Shown here in pieces: positions 46,490-59,069 of a stretch of 64,000 nucleotides of DNA. Numbering within the stretch: the stretch's first letter is position 1; each line of letters starts with the position of its first letter. The stretch spans positions 32,256,655 through 32,320,654 of the forward strand of contig OW386289.2 of NCBI GenBank assembly GCA_936432065.2, given 5' to 3'. A program made the position numbers and the translations under genes. This stretch comes from Rutpela maculata (Eukaryota; Arthropoda; Insecta; Coleoptera; Cerambycidae). Below the pieces are notes generated by a model. It was not told where the DNA came from and searched no databases. It saw only the letters and a list, made by a program, of their open reading frames with translations.

Positions 46490-47215
46490 CTCCGATTAAA
46501 GAACTTATATCTAGATACATAATTGTACTGATTTATATGTTGCTGAGATAGTTACAATCTAAGACACTTCTTCCCATAAGTTCTTGATTGGCTAGTCGAT
46601 CTATTCGCAACCGATTCGGGCACGATCGGTAAGTTCGATTATCATAATCTGAGTTTGACACTTTTGACAGTGTCCGCCATTAATGTTAATAAGTGTTTTT
46701 CGATCAAAATGTGGCGAAGAAGTCTTTTTATTTTAAGTTGTGATTTGCTTAATACCTAAATAATATTCTCTATTCATATTTACACAGTTTAGTGACAATA
46801 TATTTAGTGCAAAGTGCTGTGCCGTTTGCAGAAAGCAGTTTAGAAAAGAAGAAAATCGATCGTTCCATAGTCGTAACATGATGAAGTTCAGTTTACAGTT
46901 ATAAAGTGAATAGTAATTAAATTTTAATATCCTTTCAATACATATTTATCTTACTGTATTATCTTACTGTCATATCGTATGCCTACATCACGTTGTATAA
47001 AGAGCCGGTAATGCAGGAATTGCAATAATTCATTTTAATGAAAATATTTACCATTTTACACATTTTCTACACACACAACGCCACTGTTGCCTATGGGATG
47101 TGATGTTCATCTATCCATTTTAATGGACATATAATGTGACTATGTTAGGAGCAAACAAGGTATATAGTGAAAAGATAGCCTGTTATGTATCTAGATATAA
47201 GTTCTTTAATCGGAG
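46490..47215. mobile_element. TIR element with 8-bp target duplication
   Basis: TIRs of about 33 bp start CTCCGATTAAAGAACTTATA in both directions; the octamer GACTAATT lies at 46482-46489 and 47216-47223. No transposase. A piece at 46734-46774 matches the end of the palindromic insert at 36843-36877 (GTTGTGATTTGC.TAATACC), so two mobile sequences share a segment. hAT is possible from the 8-bp duplication, but the terminus is not a standard hAT end. Confidence 0.85.
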
Positions 47216-47700
47216 GACTAATTATTGATAAATTTTTAAACTCAAGCATTGGCAAATGGTGTGTTCCGAACCGCAGTCGCTAAGTAGCCTTTGAGAGTAT
47301 ATTTAGGATATAAGCCACATTGCATTTTTGGTGAATTTTCAGAAAGAGTTGGCTAAGGTTGTGTACCGGGCATTAGCCCCAAACGAGGCTTTGAGGGTAT
47401 GTTTATGATGATAATATTTGTAGCAAATGTGGAGAAAAAAAATGGGTTTTAAGTCAGGTTGCATTTTTATGAATTTTTAAAATCTAGAGTTGGCAAAGGG
47501 TGTTCCGGACTTCAGCCGAGGTTTTGCGGGTATGTTTATAATATTATTTGTAGCAAATGGGACCCCAATGGGCTCAAGCCTGATTGCTTTTGGTGATTTT
47601 CATTAAATTAGGGGAAGGTTAGAAGTATGTTCCGGATCTTTGCCGCGAAGGACGTTTTCAAGGAGTATTGTGGGTATTGGGCCAGCCAATATGGTCAAAA

Positions 47701-48586
47701 AAACTTTACGCCTAGAAATCGATTTGTAGGTTTTATTAATTTTTCCTTTTCACATGACGTTCATTCAAGTGCTGCACGTTTGAAACTTCAGGTACAAAAA
47801 CAAAGGGGTACATAAATGTAATAACTATTGTAATTGTTCTTTTAAGAACGATTTGTTTTTTCAAATTTCACTGGATTAAAAGTTCAACAAAGAAATATAA
47901 AACTACATATTTTTCGTAATGAATAAGATCAACCTATTGTCTTCCCTCGTTCCCACATTATTGTACACTTAGCAAATACGAAAACAAACAATACATTGTA
48001 TTTGATTACGTTTCTAATAGAATTCTGAACAACTTTTAAAATGTCCATTGTTCTGTCTGTTTGCCCGCCCGTCACGTTTCTTGTTTGAAAGCACGATAAC
48101 GTAAGACAGAAGAGTCCGATCGAATTGAAATTTGGAAAGTAAGTTAGTGTTAGCTAGAAGAAGAACCCTATTGTTTTTTAAAAAAATCTATCAGTAAATA
48201 TAGATTAGGAAACATTTTCAGGAAAAAAATGCAAAATGTAACCGTTGATAAGATTACACAAACACAAAAAATACTGTTTAAACTGTATAACTGACGAACG
48301 TTTTACAAATCAAGATGGCATTATCGGGTGGTGATTAAAATCGTAAGTACAGCAATTAAACCTGATAAATTAACTTATTTTCAAAAAATTGCGAAGAGTA
48401 TAACTATAAAATGTTCAACAATTATATAGGTAGAAAATGTTATTATAATTCGACGAAGAGTATGTTTACATTTTGTTTGTTTAAAAATCGCACACTTTAC
48501 CAACCGCCTTACTAGACATTAGCTATTAGATCAAACTGTAGTTAGCCTTCAACTAAATCACTATAATATTGATTTCCTCTGTGCAT
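47701..48586. other. Non-coding; inverted dispersed repeat
   Basis: Positions 47985-48200 are the inverted relative of 29880-30140. Nothing else is recognised; the frame at 47627-47815 lies in the tandem array and has no family motif. Confidence 0.45.
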
Positions 48587-48593
48587 TGCACAC

Positions 48594-51500
48594 TAGGGCG
48601 GGCCGAAAAAATTGAAATTTTCTCAATTGAAAAATAATAGTGCGGAAAACTTGTATTTGGTCCTTAGTAGTACTCCTGTTAAATTTTATCAAAAACAAAT
48701 AAGATCCTCCGGTGCCACAAAATACTTGAAATTTTTAAATTTTCAAAAAAAATTTATTTTTCAAAATTAAATTTAATAGTGGGAAATACTTATATTAAGC
48801 CCTCAACATTACGTATATAAGTTTTTTTCTTATTAGGTGGAGGTTTTCCGGTGCCACAGAACATTTACAATTTTAACATCTTAAAGAAATTAACAAATTT
48901 TTGAACATGACATGCAAGAGTCTGGAAAAGTTGGTTAAATCCCTCCATAGAACATGTATATGACTTGCGCAGCTCTTAGTTTACTTCAGTATCTGATGTT
49001 AAAGCAATCCAGGGCTCATCACGAGGAGGTGGCTGCGCATCGAGCCCCACCCGCACCTTCCCAACCACCCATCCGTTTCTAAAGTTACAATACCTTGTAG
49101 TTTGATTTATACTCAAACTCGGGCATTATTGTTCTAGAATGCAGCCTGCTTCTGATGAAACCATCACGATTTTGCACTCCAAAAACAGAGGCGGCAGCTT
49201 CAGTAACAATCTTAACACATCTTTCCACACTTTGGGTGTGGCAGGGAAAGTTTGGAATATCAACCTCTGTTGTACCTGCGATACACGAGAATAGTACCTC
49301 ATCTGATATGTTAGCCAGGATGGGAGGCTCTGTCACTGTGCATTCTTTCCATTGTATCAGATCGATATAATCCACAGCATCAAAATTGAGCGTTGGTAAT
49401 GTAAACTTCCGTACCCCACCATCAGCTCTTTGTTGCCTTGATTTAATGATTCGCCTCAATCCAAGTTCTCTAATATGTTTACGATCATCAGATATCATGG
49501 CTAATAGGAGACTCTCGGGGTGAGCAAAAAAAGCGTTTCGCTGAATAACTGGATCAATGATTTCCCCTATCTCCTTAGAAAGATATCTTGAAAAGCTAAT
49601 AATTTCCCTCCGTCTTTACAAGAGATTCTAAACCATACGCATACACTTTTACCACAAATCGTGTAAGAATTTGGAGCTCTGTAGAAGGATCTTCTGTTAG
49701 CTGTTATCCATCTACTGTGCAATAATTTCCCAGGATCTCTATGCGAAAGATCTTCAGAACAGTTACCAGAGTTAATGGCCTGACACATTTCTAATAAGTA
49801 TTTCTGGTCTGTACTTAGATTAAGTACGTCAAGTGCAGGAATATCTGTTTCTATTCTTTGAAAAGCTATAATTGGAAGACTCGCACACTTCTCCATACAC
49901 TTTCCAATGGGTCCAGAATAAGTGTAAGGACCACTTGTGTGCCCATCAAGATTCTGTAGTAAATGCCGCAATGGCAATTCATTGGCATGGAGCAGACAAG
50001 AGAACCATTGCACTGGCCTTTGAAGTCTTGTTTCTATAACGTCTCCTTTTTGCCCTGTATTAACGGCAGTTCCATCACAGCCAATAGCAACTAAATCGTC
50101 TGTTGATAGACCACAATCGGTGAAATGAGTAAATATACTTCCAGCAATATTAATGGATGATCCCGAATTCGGAGTAATATGTCCTAAGTAAATTGCCCCT
50201 GGTTCTTGTACCAGCGAAATGTGCTCCTCTTTAATTGTCTTCTGATGAAACTTGGTTCCTAGTTTTTCTTGCTTCAGGGTTTTATCCTTTCGTCCATCAA
50301 AGTAGAGACCGAGTAACGATGTATTATTTGACTGCTGCTGAAGTGACTGCCTAAGTTTACTTCTTTCCCTTCTAACCTTATTCTTGTCAATTGTCTTGGG
50401 ACATATCGTCTGAATTGATAATGCCAAGATCTTCTAAAACAGAACTGGTTATAGCAGCAGCAGCTCTATCCGAAACTCGGTAACGATCCGACGTTCTGGC
50501 TAATGATGGTAGAAATAGTCTCCTTTGTTTCTGATTAGAAGCTGACGGTGCAGCTACATTATAAACGAATGTCTGTTGTTCTGAAGAAGTACTCGCTTTA
50601 GGTTCTATAGAAGTGGACTGAGTTGATTCGTATTTTGATGAAGACGCGACAGTAATATTAGAGTATAAACGTAAACTTTCTGCATCGTTTCTTTTCATTC
50701 TTTTCATCAGTTTAGTGGTACAAGGCATATGAACAGATCCAGTGACCATATTTCTGCCACTTCTTTGATCGGAGAGAAAAGATTGCTCTTCTATCGGTAC
50801 TTTCCGAGTTTTTTCACAACTACATGTAGAAAAATTGCATTTGTATGCAGCTACATCAAAAAGGTTTTTACCTTCTTCTTTGAATTTCTCTATTTGTGTT
50901 TTATAGCTTAGGTTATTTTTCCTTTGCTGATAGGGCTTCAATAATTTTCTGTATTTGTCGTGATAATTTTGTATTTTTTGTTCTATTCTAGTTTTTGTTA
51001 CTGTTGGAATGGACGACTTCTCCCATATCTGCATAATTTTTGTTGCAAGTCTCTCAGCTATTGCCTTTACGGAAGGATCAGATCGCGTATCGCTTTTAAT
51101 TTCATTCCGAATCCAAATGTAATGCAGCATCACGTCTTCATGTGTAGGCAGTACGAGACAACTTAATTCTTTTGGATCACCAAATATGGGACAGCGAATA
51201 GAAGCTCGCGTTAAAACGGATTTTGCCATATTTTTGTCGTTGCACAGTTTCAACTAATTGTCATAAACAATGTCTTTATTAAAACACGTAGGTACTATAA
51301 AAATCTTATATCGTTCACAATTATATAGAATATCCTGTTATATATTTTGTTAAACACTATGACGAAAAATCAAATACACATAACACACTGTTTCTCTTAC
51401 GGCGAACAAGGAAATACTGAATAATTACGGGCACGTATTGCAATATAAACACATTTTTACAAGATAAGACTTGCATAAAATTGTTTATGTGCTCTGTGGC

Positions 51501-51759
51501 ACCGGAAAACCTGAACCTAATAAGAAAAAAATGTATGTACATAATATTGAGGGCTCAATATAAGTATTCCGCACTATTAAATTTAATTTTGAAAAAAAAA
51601 TTTTTTTTGAAAATTTAAAAATTTCAAGTGCTTTGTGGCACCGGAAGATCTTAATTGTTTTTGATAAAATTTAACAGGAGTACTACTAAGGACCAAATAC
51701 AAGTTTTCCGCACTATTATTTTTCGATTGAGAAAATTTCAATTTTTTCGGCCCGCCCTA
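48594..51759 (-). mobile_element. DNA transposon with 280-bp TIRs, inactivated
   Basis: TIRs 48594-48870 and 51484-51759 begin TAGGGCGGGCCGAAAAAATT and are inverted copies, with GTGCCACA and CCGGTGCCAC blocks inside. The 7-bp direct repeat TGCACAC flanks the element (48587-48593 and 51760-51766). A transposase-like gene fills most of the minus strand. Structure is complete, but the gene has several frameshifts. The superfamily is not assigned; hAT-like or another 7-8 bp type is possible. Confidence 0.9.
49085..51253 (-). pseudogene. Transposase-like gene of the 48.6-51.8 kb element
   Basis: Three minus-strand frames (51253-50387, 50427-49567, 49498-49085, the last readable from about 49610) make one protein of about 700 residues. 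The first part starts MKLCNDKNMAKSVLTRASIR with Met 9 the likely true start, and has basic and Ser-rich regions. The second has GLYFDGRKD, LVAIGCDGTAVNTG, WFSCLLHANELPLRHLL, YSGPIGK and GKLLHSRWITANR; the Asp residues of FDGRKD and CDGT may belong to an RNase H-like catalytic fold. The third has VIQRNAFFAHPESLLLAMI, DDRKHIRELG and a VTEPP motif. I recognise the family as a frequent uncharacterised insect transposon protein. Frameshifts near 50400 and 49610 disable it. Confidence 0.8.
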
Positions 51760-51766
51760 TGCACAC

Positions 51767-52897
51767 ACGACTACGATTTTTAGCGTGCGAAATTTATGTG
51801 TCTGCCGCCTGTCAAGTTTACAGTATTCTACTTGCGCATCGCAATAATAATATAGTTGCTGCAATTGCGCAACTTTATCTCGGCAAATACAGATGCTCCC
51901 ATCCGTCGTGATCTAGTCCATGGTCACATATGTCCCGTGTGAAAAACATCGCTGGAATTCTCTTTGCAGCCGGGCGGAGTACATACCATTAGATTAGAGC
52001 GAATTTTTTCCGATCAATTCTTGTCAACTATAGCATTAAACACAAATAAAGGTGAACACAGAAACGTTAGAACGTGGATGTTACACGAAGTTGCATTAAC
52101 GCGTGATTAATTCAAAAAGGGCAAAAGAGACACAGCTTTAAGATATTTTTCCGAGTTCCAATGGAACTGACTAGAACAAACATACCTTGAAGTTGGATAT
52201 TTATCGATTTTTACCGAAAAAATTACAAATGCTTGAGCTCATTTTACATTTAATGAAAAGGAGCCGTAATTTGCCAATAGAACTATGTGGAGAGGAACAT
52301 CTACAAATGGAATACCACTCTAAAGACTTCTCTACAGAAAAAAAAAAACAGATATACCTAAATCCAAAATTATAAACATTTTAATCAGAAAACAGAATAT
52401 AGCCAATATAAAAGAAAAAAAGATATGTATAGTATAGCTACTACTTATCCGCCATATATACAAGGATGTAGTTATGTGCAAAGAGAAAGCGTACAACTGG
52501 TGATTGAGGGTGATTTTTAAGTTTTTTTTTTTATCTATTTAAACGTATTTACAGATTTAATTAATGAAGACGAAAAGTTAAAACACGCAATTTTAAAACA
52601 ATCAGATCTGCGATCGTAGATAAAAGGGAAGGCCTTACGATGTCGATATGAAGAAAGGAATAATGGCATTTAATATGCACCGTGAACCGCGTGTTACAAT
52701 TCGGAAATTGTGAGCGGCACAACTCAACGAAATGGGGTCATTTTTGACATTTCGCAAAATTCGACGACACATGAAGGACTAAATAGGCGTTCGCCCTTCC
52801 CGAAGCTATGGAAATTAAGTTTGACTTATGCAGGCAAATAGAGACGCACGTTTTTTTATTGCACAGAACTGTACAGAAAAAATCGGAAGTATTAGAA
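51767..52897. other. Nothing recognised
   Basis: AT-rich spacer; short frames without motif. The end (from about 52850) may include further decayed sequence of the Penelope relic that follows. Confidence 0.35.
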
Positions 52898-53300
52898 ATG
52901 CCAAACATCAAAGTAGTTTACAATGCGAAACAGAAAATAGACAATTTTATAAATACAGAAGAACTCGAGTTACCAGGAGTTTAAACTATTCTTTGTTCGT
53001 GTAGACAAGTTTACATTGCGGAGACTAAAAGACATATAAGCACCCGGCTTAAACAACATATCAGTCACACAAAAAATGAAAAAAAAATCACTAAATCGAC
53101 AGTTGCTGAATATTCAAAGGAAACCGGTCACTGGATATAATTCGTCAAGACTAAAGGGATAGTTGTTAAACACGAAAGCAATTAGGTATAATCACTAATT
53201 TTATGCGCAGTTTTATCGAAATTTACACGAAAATATCGCGTTTCGGCAAATCTTCTATGCAAGATATTGACCAAAATATTCAAAGTTTATCTTCGAAAAA
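52898..53300 (+). pseudogene. Penelope-like GIY-YIG endonuclease relic
   Basis: From the ATG at 52898 the frame reads MPNIKVVYNAKQKIDNF, then the GIY-YIG region as PGV(stop)TILCSCRQVYIAETKRHI, STRLKQHI, KSTVAEYSKETGHW and, after further stops and a frameshift, SFIEIYTKISRF. The Tyr of GIY is a TAA (52982-52984) and the Gly of YIG is Ala. The CSC motif between and the order GVY..C.C...YIGET....R...H are typical of Penelope-like element endonucleases. The RT part is not visible upstream. In a live element this nuclease would nick target DNA. Confidence 0.8.
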
Positions 53301-53807
53301 TAGAAAAAAAAAATCGAAAGAATCTGGAGTCAGTTTCGAACGAAATTATATTTTAGGAAGAACTAGGGTAAAACAAATTACCATGATTCTTCAAAATTGG
53401 GCAAGTAATATGAGGAAGATACATGGTTCATATTATTTCTGGAATATTATGTGTAAGTACATAGATTTCCTCTTATGCTTGTGTTTCTGATGTTAAATAG
53501 ATATTTCATTAATATTTTGGAGAAAATTTTTTAACAGTTCTAACAACCAATTAAATTTCGTTTTTCTTGTCATGTGACACAAATCACCCAATCATTTTAA
53601 CATTACACTGATAACACGATCCAAGGAAATTTTCAATCACTATGACAATAAAATTATTTAGGTAACTTTAACCAATCTAATGCTGCGTTAAATTTTAGTT
53701 AACTGTAACTGTAATTGTATCTTTACCAACTGTACTTTTAATAAATAAATAATTGTTTTGTTGTGTTGCGACTTTTTGATTTTATTTTTTCAAAAAATTT
53801 TCTGACC

Positions 53808-53963
53808 GAATATCTCTCTGACATTGACAAATGCCTCATAATTTTATGACAATCTCAAGCATGTTGCTAGGTAATAGCCCTCCGCCTTCGGGCTATTACC
53901 AAGCAACGTGCTTTCGATTGTCATAAAATTATCTTGTACATTATCAATGTCCTAGGGATATTA
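53808..53963. repeat. Long hairpin with GC-rich loop (copy D)
   Basis: ATAATTTTATGACAAT against ATTGTCATAAAATTAT and GGTAATAGCC against GGCTATTACC close on the loop CTCCGCCTTCG; the outer parts ATATC..T..GACATTGA and TCAATGTCCTAGGGATAT extend the stem. Total about 155 bp. Confidence 0.9.
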
Positions 53964-54320
53964 TAGCTGAAAATGTTTAGCTCAAATTGCAATCGTATTA
54001 AATTCGTCCATTTCTAATCACGTGTGCTGAAACAACCAATCAGAACAGAATTACACTGAAAAGATCCCCAAGGGATCTTTTCACTTATGTCATCCAGTTT
54101 GACAGTAATGACAGTTCAATAATTTAAAGTTTATTTTTTGACAATGTCGATTTAGAACTGCAAATAATGATTTAATGAAGATAATAATGGAGGAAAACAC
54201 ACCAAATAGTACATAATACATAATCTACATTTAATTTTACAAATTGCTCTTTTAATAATTATGTTTTTAATAAATAGTTTTGAACAAATAAATAAAATAG
54301 ATTGCAAAAAATTTTCTATG
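53964..54320. other. Nothing recognised between hairpins D and E
   Basis: It contains a small palindrome at about 54060-54085 (AAAAGATCCC.AAGGGATCTTTT), otherwise featureless AT-rich DNA. Confidence 0.4.
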
Positions 54321-54488
54321 CGAATACCCCTCGAACGTTGATAAATAGCTCATAATTTTATCACAACTTCCTCAAGCACGTTGCTTTTAGGTAATATCCC
54401 TCCGCCTACGGCGTGGGGATATTACCAAGCAAGTGCTTTCGGAAACTGTGATAAAATTATTTCGTATTATCAACGTCCTTGGGATATT
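54321..54488. repeat. Long hairpin with GC-rich loop (copy E)
   Basis: A diverged copy of D about 500 bp away: ATAATTTTATCACAA against TTGTGATAAAATTAT (with one mismatch) and GGTAATATCC against GGATATTACC, loop CTCCGCCTACGGCG. Flanks on both sides also match D (AAAAAATTTTCT, GGGATATTATAGCTGA), so the whole unit of about 200 bp is a repeat. Confidence 0.9.
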
Positions 54489-55188
54489 ATAGCTGATAAT
54501 TACACTAGGCCAAAAATTATCGTGTAATTTTGCTGTTTGGTCGAAAATTTCTACATTAGATTTCAAAAGAATCAGTACTTCGAGTCCGAAGCTGTTCTTT
54601 TAAACTAGTGCTCGGCAAATCAGAAATATCAGAAGAGATATTTTTTTGACTAATACCTAGACGAACTTCGACAAAATGTATGAAATTTAACTTTTCATTT
54701 CAGATAATAACGGCCATATTTCGGCGAGCTTACTACAACTAACTATAAATAGTAAGGTGTAAAAGAGACGGTTTGGTTATACATACCTACCCAATGCACT
54801 TTTTATGTATATATGACCATATCTTACTAGTTGTAAGCTTCGGAAAAATATGACTAATGCCTTTTTATATAAAATTCGAGCTGATTCTAGCAAGTAGTTT
54901 AAAATACAGGGTGCCTCATTATATTTTGACCCTTTTTAAAATTATACAATTTTTGAACTAGTTGAGATAATTAAATGCGGTTTTCGCCAGTCTTCTTCTA
55001 ATTTTGCTAAGTTATTTCCTGAGTATCCGTTTTTTTTGCTCACTTTCGGTTTAACCGGAAATGATATAGGGTATTTTCGGGGATAGGGCAACTTTATCAT
55101 TTCAAATGGAACACCCTGTATATTCTTCCAGTTGGAAAGCCCAATGTCTCCCCTTTCCAAAAAGTCCATATTTGTCGTGGAAATTATA

Positions 55189-55602
55189 CAGAGTGATGGT
55201 TTTATAAACTTTTAAAGCGAATACTGCGTTTTATCGAAATGCTACGAAAAAACTAATGATTTGCAGACTATGGAAATAAATGACAACATCACTTGTAAAC
55301 GTCGAATTAGTTTATCGACAATTGCATGTTACTTCAATTGCTAATATTGAAAATGTACATATGGAACTCGATATAACTAAGTGTAACAGGATATTTAAAA
55401 AGATTACACACTTAGCTTTTTCATTTAAAGTAAACATTTTTCTTAAAGTAACTCATGTACCCGAGTTGTCAATAAACCAATTTGACGTATACAAGTGATA
55501 TTGTCTTTTATTTCCATAGTCTACTTTGTGAATCATTATTTTTTCGTAGTAGTTCGATAAAACACAGTGTTCATTTTAAAAGCTTATAAAACCATCATTC
55601 TG
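55189..55602. mobile_element. TA-flanked MITE, 414 bp
   Basis: TIRs of about 100 bp begin CAGAGTGATGGTTTTATAA and, inverted, CAGAATGATGGTTTTATAA, with TA at both sides (55187-55188, 55603-55604). The centre has a 72-residue frame with no known motif. It sits at the centre of the larger palindrome. Confidence 0.85.
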
Positions 55603-55611
55603 TATAATTTC

Positions 55612-55813
55612 TGTAATATGCCCGATTATGTCTCGCTTCGCTTATACTGTTAGAATAAGACACTTCACTTAGTTTCACACCACCGACCTACTCGTACCGC
55701 TGTTCGATATAAACTGCCGTCTCCTCCGGCCGTGAGCTGCAGAGCGCCACCTGGTATTCGGTAATACTTTATGACTCATCAACGTTAGATACAAATAATT
55801 CCGATACACTTCA
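55612..55813 (-). repeat. 3' LTR of the non-coding LTR element
   Basis: Read on the minus strand it begins TGAAGTGTATCGGAATTATT and ends CATATTACA. It contains a GC-richer core (CTCCGGCCGTGAGCTGCAG on plus). Confidence 0.88.
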
Positions 55814-55826
55814 TCTCTTTTTCCTC
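55814..55826 (-). other. Polypurine tract
   Basis: The minus strand reads GAGGAAAAAGAGA directly before the TGAAG start of the 3' LTR. Confidence 0.75.
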
Positions 55827-58800
55827 ATAATTTTTTTTAACTACGTACCTCTGTAGTTTTCGTAATCTACATATAAAACAACACCTATTCTAATGTGATT
55901 TCATTTTATAGTTTGTAACCTCATAATATATTATTTTCCATCTTCGTTGCAGTCAAGGTGTCCTCTTCAGCTTTGTCCTGGACCCTACACTCCTTTCTCC
56001 TTCTTTCTTTTTTCTGTCTTTTTTCTATCTTTTTAAGGTGGACCACATTTTTCCGAATATTTTGTCCCATTTGGTCATTTCCGAGGTCATTTCTAACATA
56101 GATGTCTCCCTTACTTGTATTGATAACAGTATGGGAACTGCTGTCAAAATTTGGGGGTTAATTTATTACCTACCTCTATATATACATATATACATTTTTA
56201 TTTTATTATCTTTTTTTTATTTTTTTTTTTACGTAGCTTTTGTCTCCCTATTTTCTGCGGCTTTCCTGTTCTACCTCCATATTCTTTTCCTTTTTATTTC
56301 CTCATTTTGTCTTTACCTTTTACTTCTTCGTCTACGATTACGTTTTCATTTTCAGGAGGTAATTGATTTCAAGAGCACTTCCAAAAGCGTTGTGACTTCA
56401 GTACGTCCATGGTTCATGCAGTAACATCACTAATGAACACTCCATTCTCAGAAATTAGTTCCTAATCTCGACCTTTGGCCATGTCGATCCATAGTCAACA
56501 AGGACTGTGAATTGTATTCCATCCGCTAACCATTCAATCCAGTCACCACCTCTCTTTAGGTTTGGCTGAATATGACAGAGTAACACAAGCTTCGTATGTG
56601 CTAAAAAGCTTACAAAAGTATGCAGGAAATAGTTAGTTTAATCACAGAAGCCTATAAAAGGATAATAGTTAAATCAGCTGCAAGAAGTTTCTTGCAATAC
56701 ACATTTCGATTTTTATTTTTTTATTTTTTTTTTATTTTTTTTTTTTACTAACATTAAATAGTCATTCAAAGTTTACTCATAAATTTCAGACAGGAGGCAC
56801 ATATTCATGTCTATAATAATCAAATTAAATTAAGGTTTATTGGCCATGTTTACATTATTTCATGGTTTTATAAACATTTCTAAGACTTATTAATAAAATA
56901 TATATGTGTGTATCAAAAATTTAAATAATAACCAAAAGTGAAATTCTGGAACTGTCCGTTGAATCAAGTTAAATTTATGAAAATAATTGAATAGCAAAGA
57001 TTTATGAATAAAATCGATTTACTTATTTACTTCATAACGGATTTGAGAAAATAGCCTTATTTGATTCAATAAATATAGTATAGTATTCCATTTAATTTAT
57101 AAAGCAAAATAATTTATAAATATTTGTGTCTGCGTTTTAGTACTTAGAGGGATATTCGTATCTAATTTTACTGTGCCTCGAGTATCATAGGTGTGACAAA
57201 TTTGCTTGTTTAAAATCGATTTATGTTTATAAGAAAACAGGAGAACTGATTTAGTATGCAGCAGTTCTATATTCAAAACATCAAATTCATTCAAAAGAAG
57301 ATTTTTGGATTATTGTTTTTTTTTCTCTATAACTATGGAATAATTTATTATTATTATTATTTTTTTTTCAGTATTTGTTAATGTTAATAATGTTTTGATA
57401 TATCTAATATATACAGTTCTCTTGAGAACATTAAAATTCGAAAATAAGATTCTTTAATAATTATTTTCTGGCAGAAATCCACTTTATCTAGATCAGTTTT
57501 TTTTTTTTTTTGAGATCCATTCCAAGACAAAATTCCAAATACCAAATGTTCTGCATTACCGATCTTAAACCAATCACAATCAAAGCTTCCGACACCACTA
57601 CCCACGGCTCAGTTTCCGAATCCTCTCTCTCTCTCTCAACAAGATAGATGCTTGACCCGAATCGTTTTCGATCTTTGTCAGATACTGTGGAAGCGAAAGG
57701 TCTCCTTCCTGATTGTCAAGTTTCACAGTATGAAGATGTTCCTAACCATACTTTTGATATCCTGTAACGTTGACTGGATAAATCTTCATATTTCCTTGCG
57801 CGACTTACAGTTCCACTTCCACACCTCAGGAATTGCTCCGACCGTCTCCCATACTGCACTCTTGCCACTTTATTTAAAATATTCAATATGATATTACGAA
57901 CTACTACTAACCTAAGATGAAACCGAAATACGAAGAACCATATAATTCTAAAAACCAAAATAGGCTATGGCCAAAGAGTACAACTACTCAATGCATGGTT
58001 AACTTGGTGTGCCATATTTAAGCCTTGTTTAAGTGAACATGAATGCACATCGCAATTGCAAGAAATTTTATTAAAATCTGAACACACAATATAAATGGGC
58101 GACTTAATAGGAGCATTAGTTCTAGCCATATCGATATAAAATGTGATATCCCGCCTTGAAATCTGTTTAGGTACCAAAAACTTAATTGTCAAAGAGATCG
58201 AAACTAAAATTGAATTTACTTATTAAAAATTATAACCTGTACCTCTTTCAGGATAATAACCATCTGATTTAAATGTAAGATACTTTTTAAAACTGTCATT
58301 GTACAATCTCAATAGATTTATTGAGAATTGCATAACACGGAATGTTATATTACCCTGCAATGATTTAATTTTGACATACCATAACTACCATATAATATTT
58401 TAAAGCGTTGACATTAGTTTTCCTTTTTTTTTTTTTGTAATTTCTTATACAGCCAAGCGATTCCGGACTGATGAGGTTATGTGCTTATATGATAAGTAAA
58501 ATTAAAATTGGAAATCATCTGCAGAAATGAACTGCCATAAATTACATTTTTTTTTGTGCTCTCTGCCTTTCTGCCTGGAGCTCACAGCTTTTTTTTAGAT
58601 TCTAAGACGTTCCTCGGTACCTAATGTTGAGATAGTATTGGTACACTTATAGCAATGCAATACTTGTAAAGAAAATAAAATTTATTATTTATTTTCAACT
58701 AATGATGTTATCTCTCCATTCGGCAAAAAGTTTAATTTATGTCCTGGTACCAAAATATATACAAATAAAGAAAATAGAGCAGAGGCGTGTATTCCATCAA

Positions 58801-59069
58801 TAATTAGAACATTAAAATATATTTTTTGAAATTAATTTTTTAATTTTTCCAGTATTACGTAGCAACCCATAACTCTACAATTCATTGTTCTATTTTTTTT
58901 CTTTAGTTTCTAATATATTATACTATATCAAAGAAAATTACTCCATTTCCTTTTAGTTCCGTACAACAAATACGTGTTAAATAATATTTAGAAGGGGATT
59001 TTCTTCCGTTATAAACATGATTTCTCATACAGACGGTGCGAATTGAGATTTAAAAAACTTTTATTTTGC
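55827..59069. other. Interior of LTR element, no coding found
   Basis: Three kilobases of AT-rich DNA with T-rich runs (56190-56240, 56705-56745). Short frames on both strands lack retroviral-type motifs. I cannot tell whether it is a diverged internal region or captured sequence. Confidence 0.5.

Larger units (their letters stand above)
44926..47700 (+). repeat. Diverged tandem array, 110-130 bp unit, interrupted
   Basis: Units share GGCAAAGGGTGT, TTTGAGGGTATGTTT, TTTGTAGCAAATG and GATTGCATTTTTGGTGA. Partial copies lie at 44926-45026, 47236-47345, 47346-47472, 47473-47587 and 47588-47700. The array is broken by the foldback at 45027-46456 and by the TIR element at 46490-47215. Confidence 0.75.

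Noticed and set aside
56038..56424. Hydrophobic 128-residue frame
   Set aside because: Comes from T-rich simple sequence; the apparent membrane segments are composition effects.
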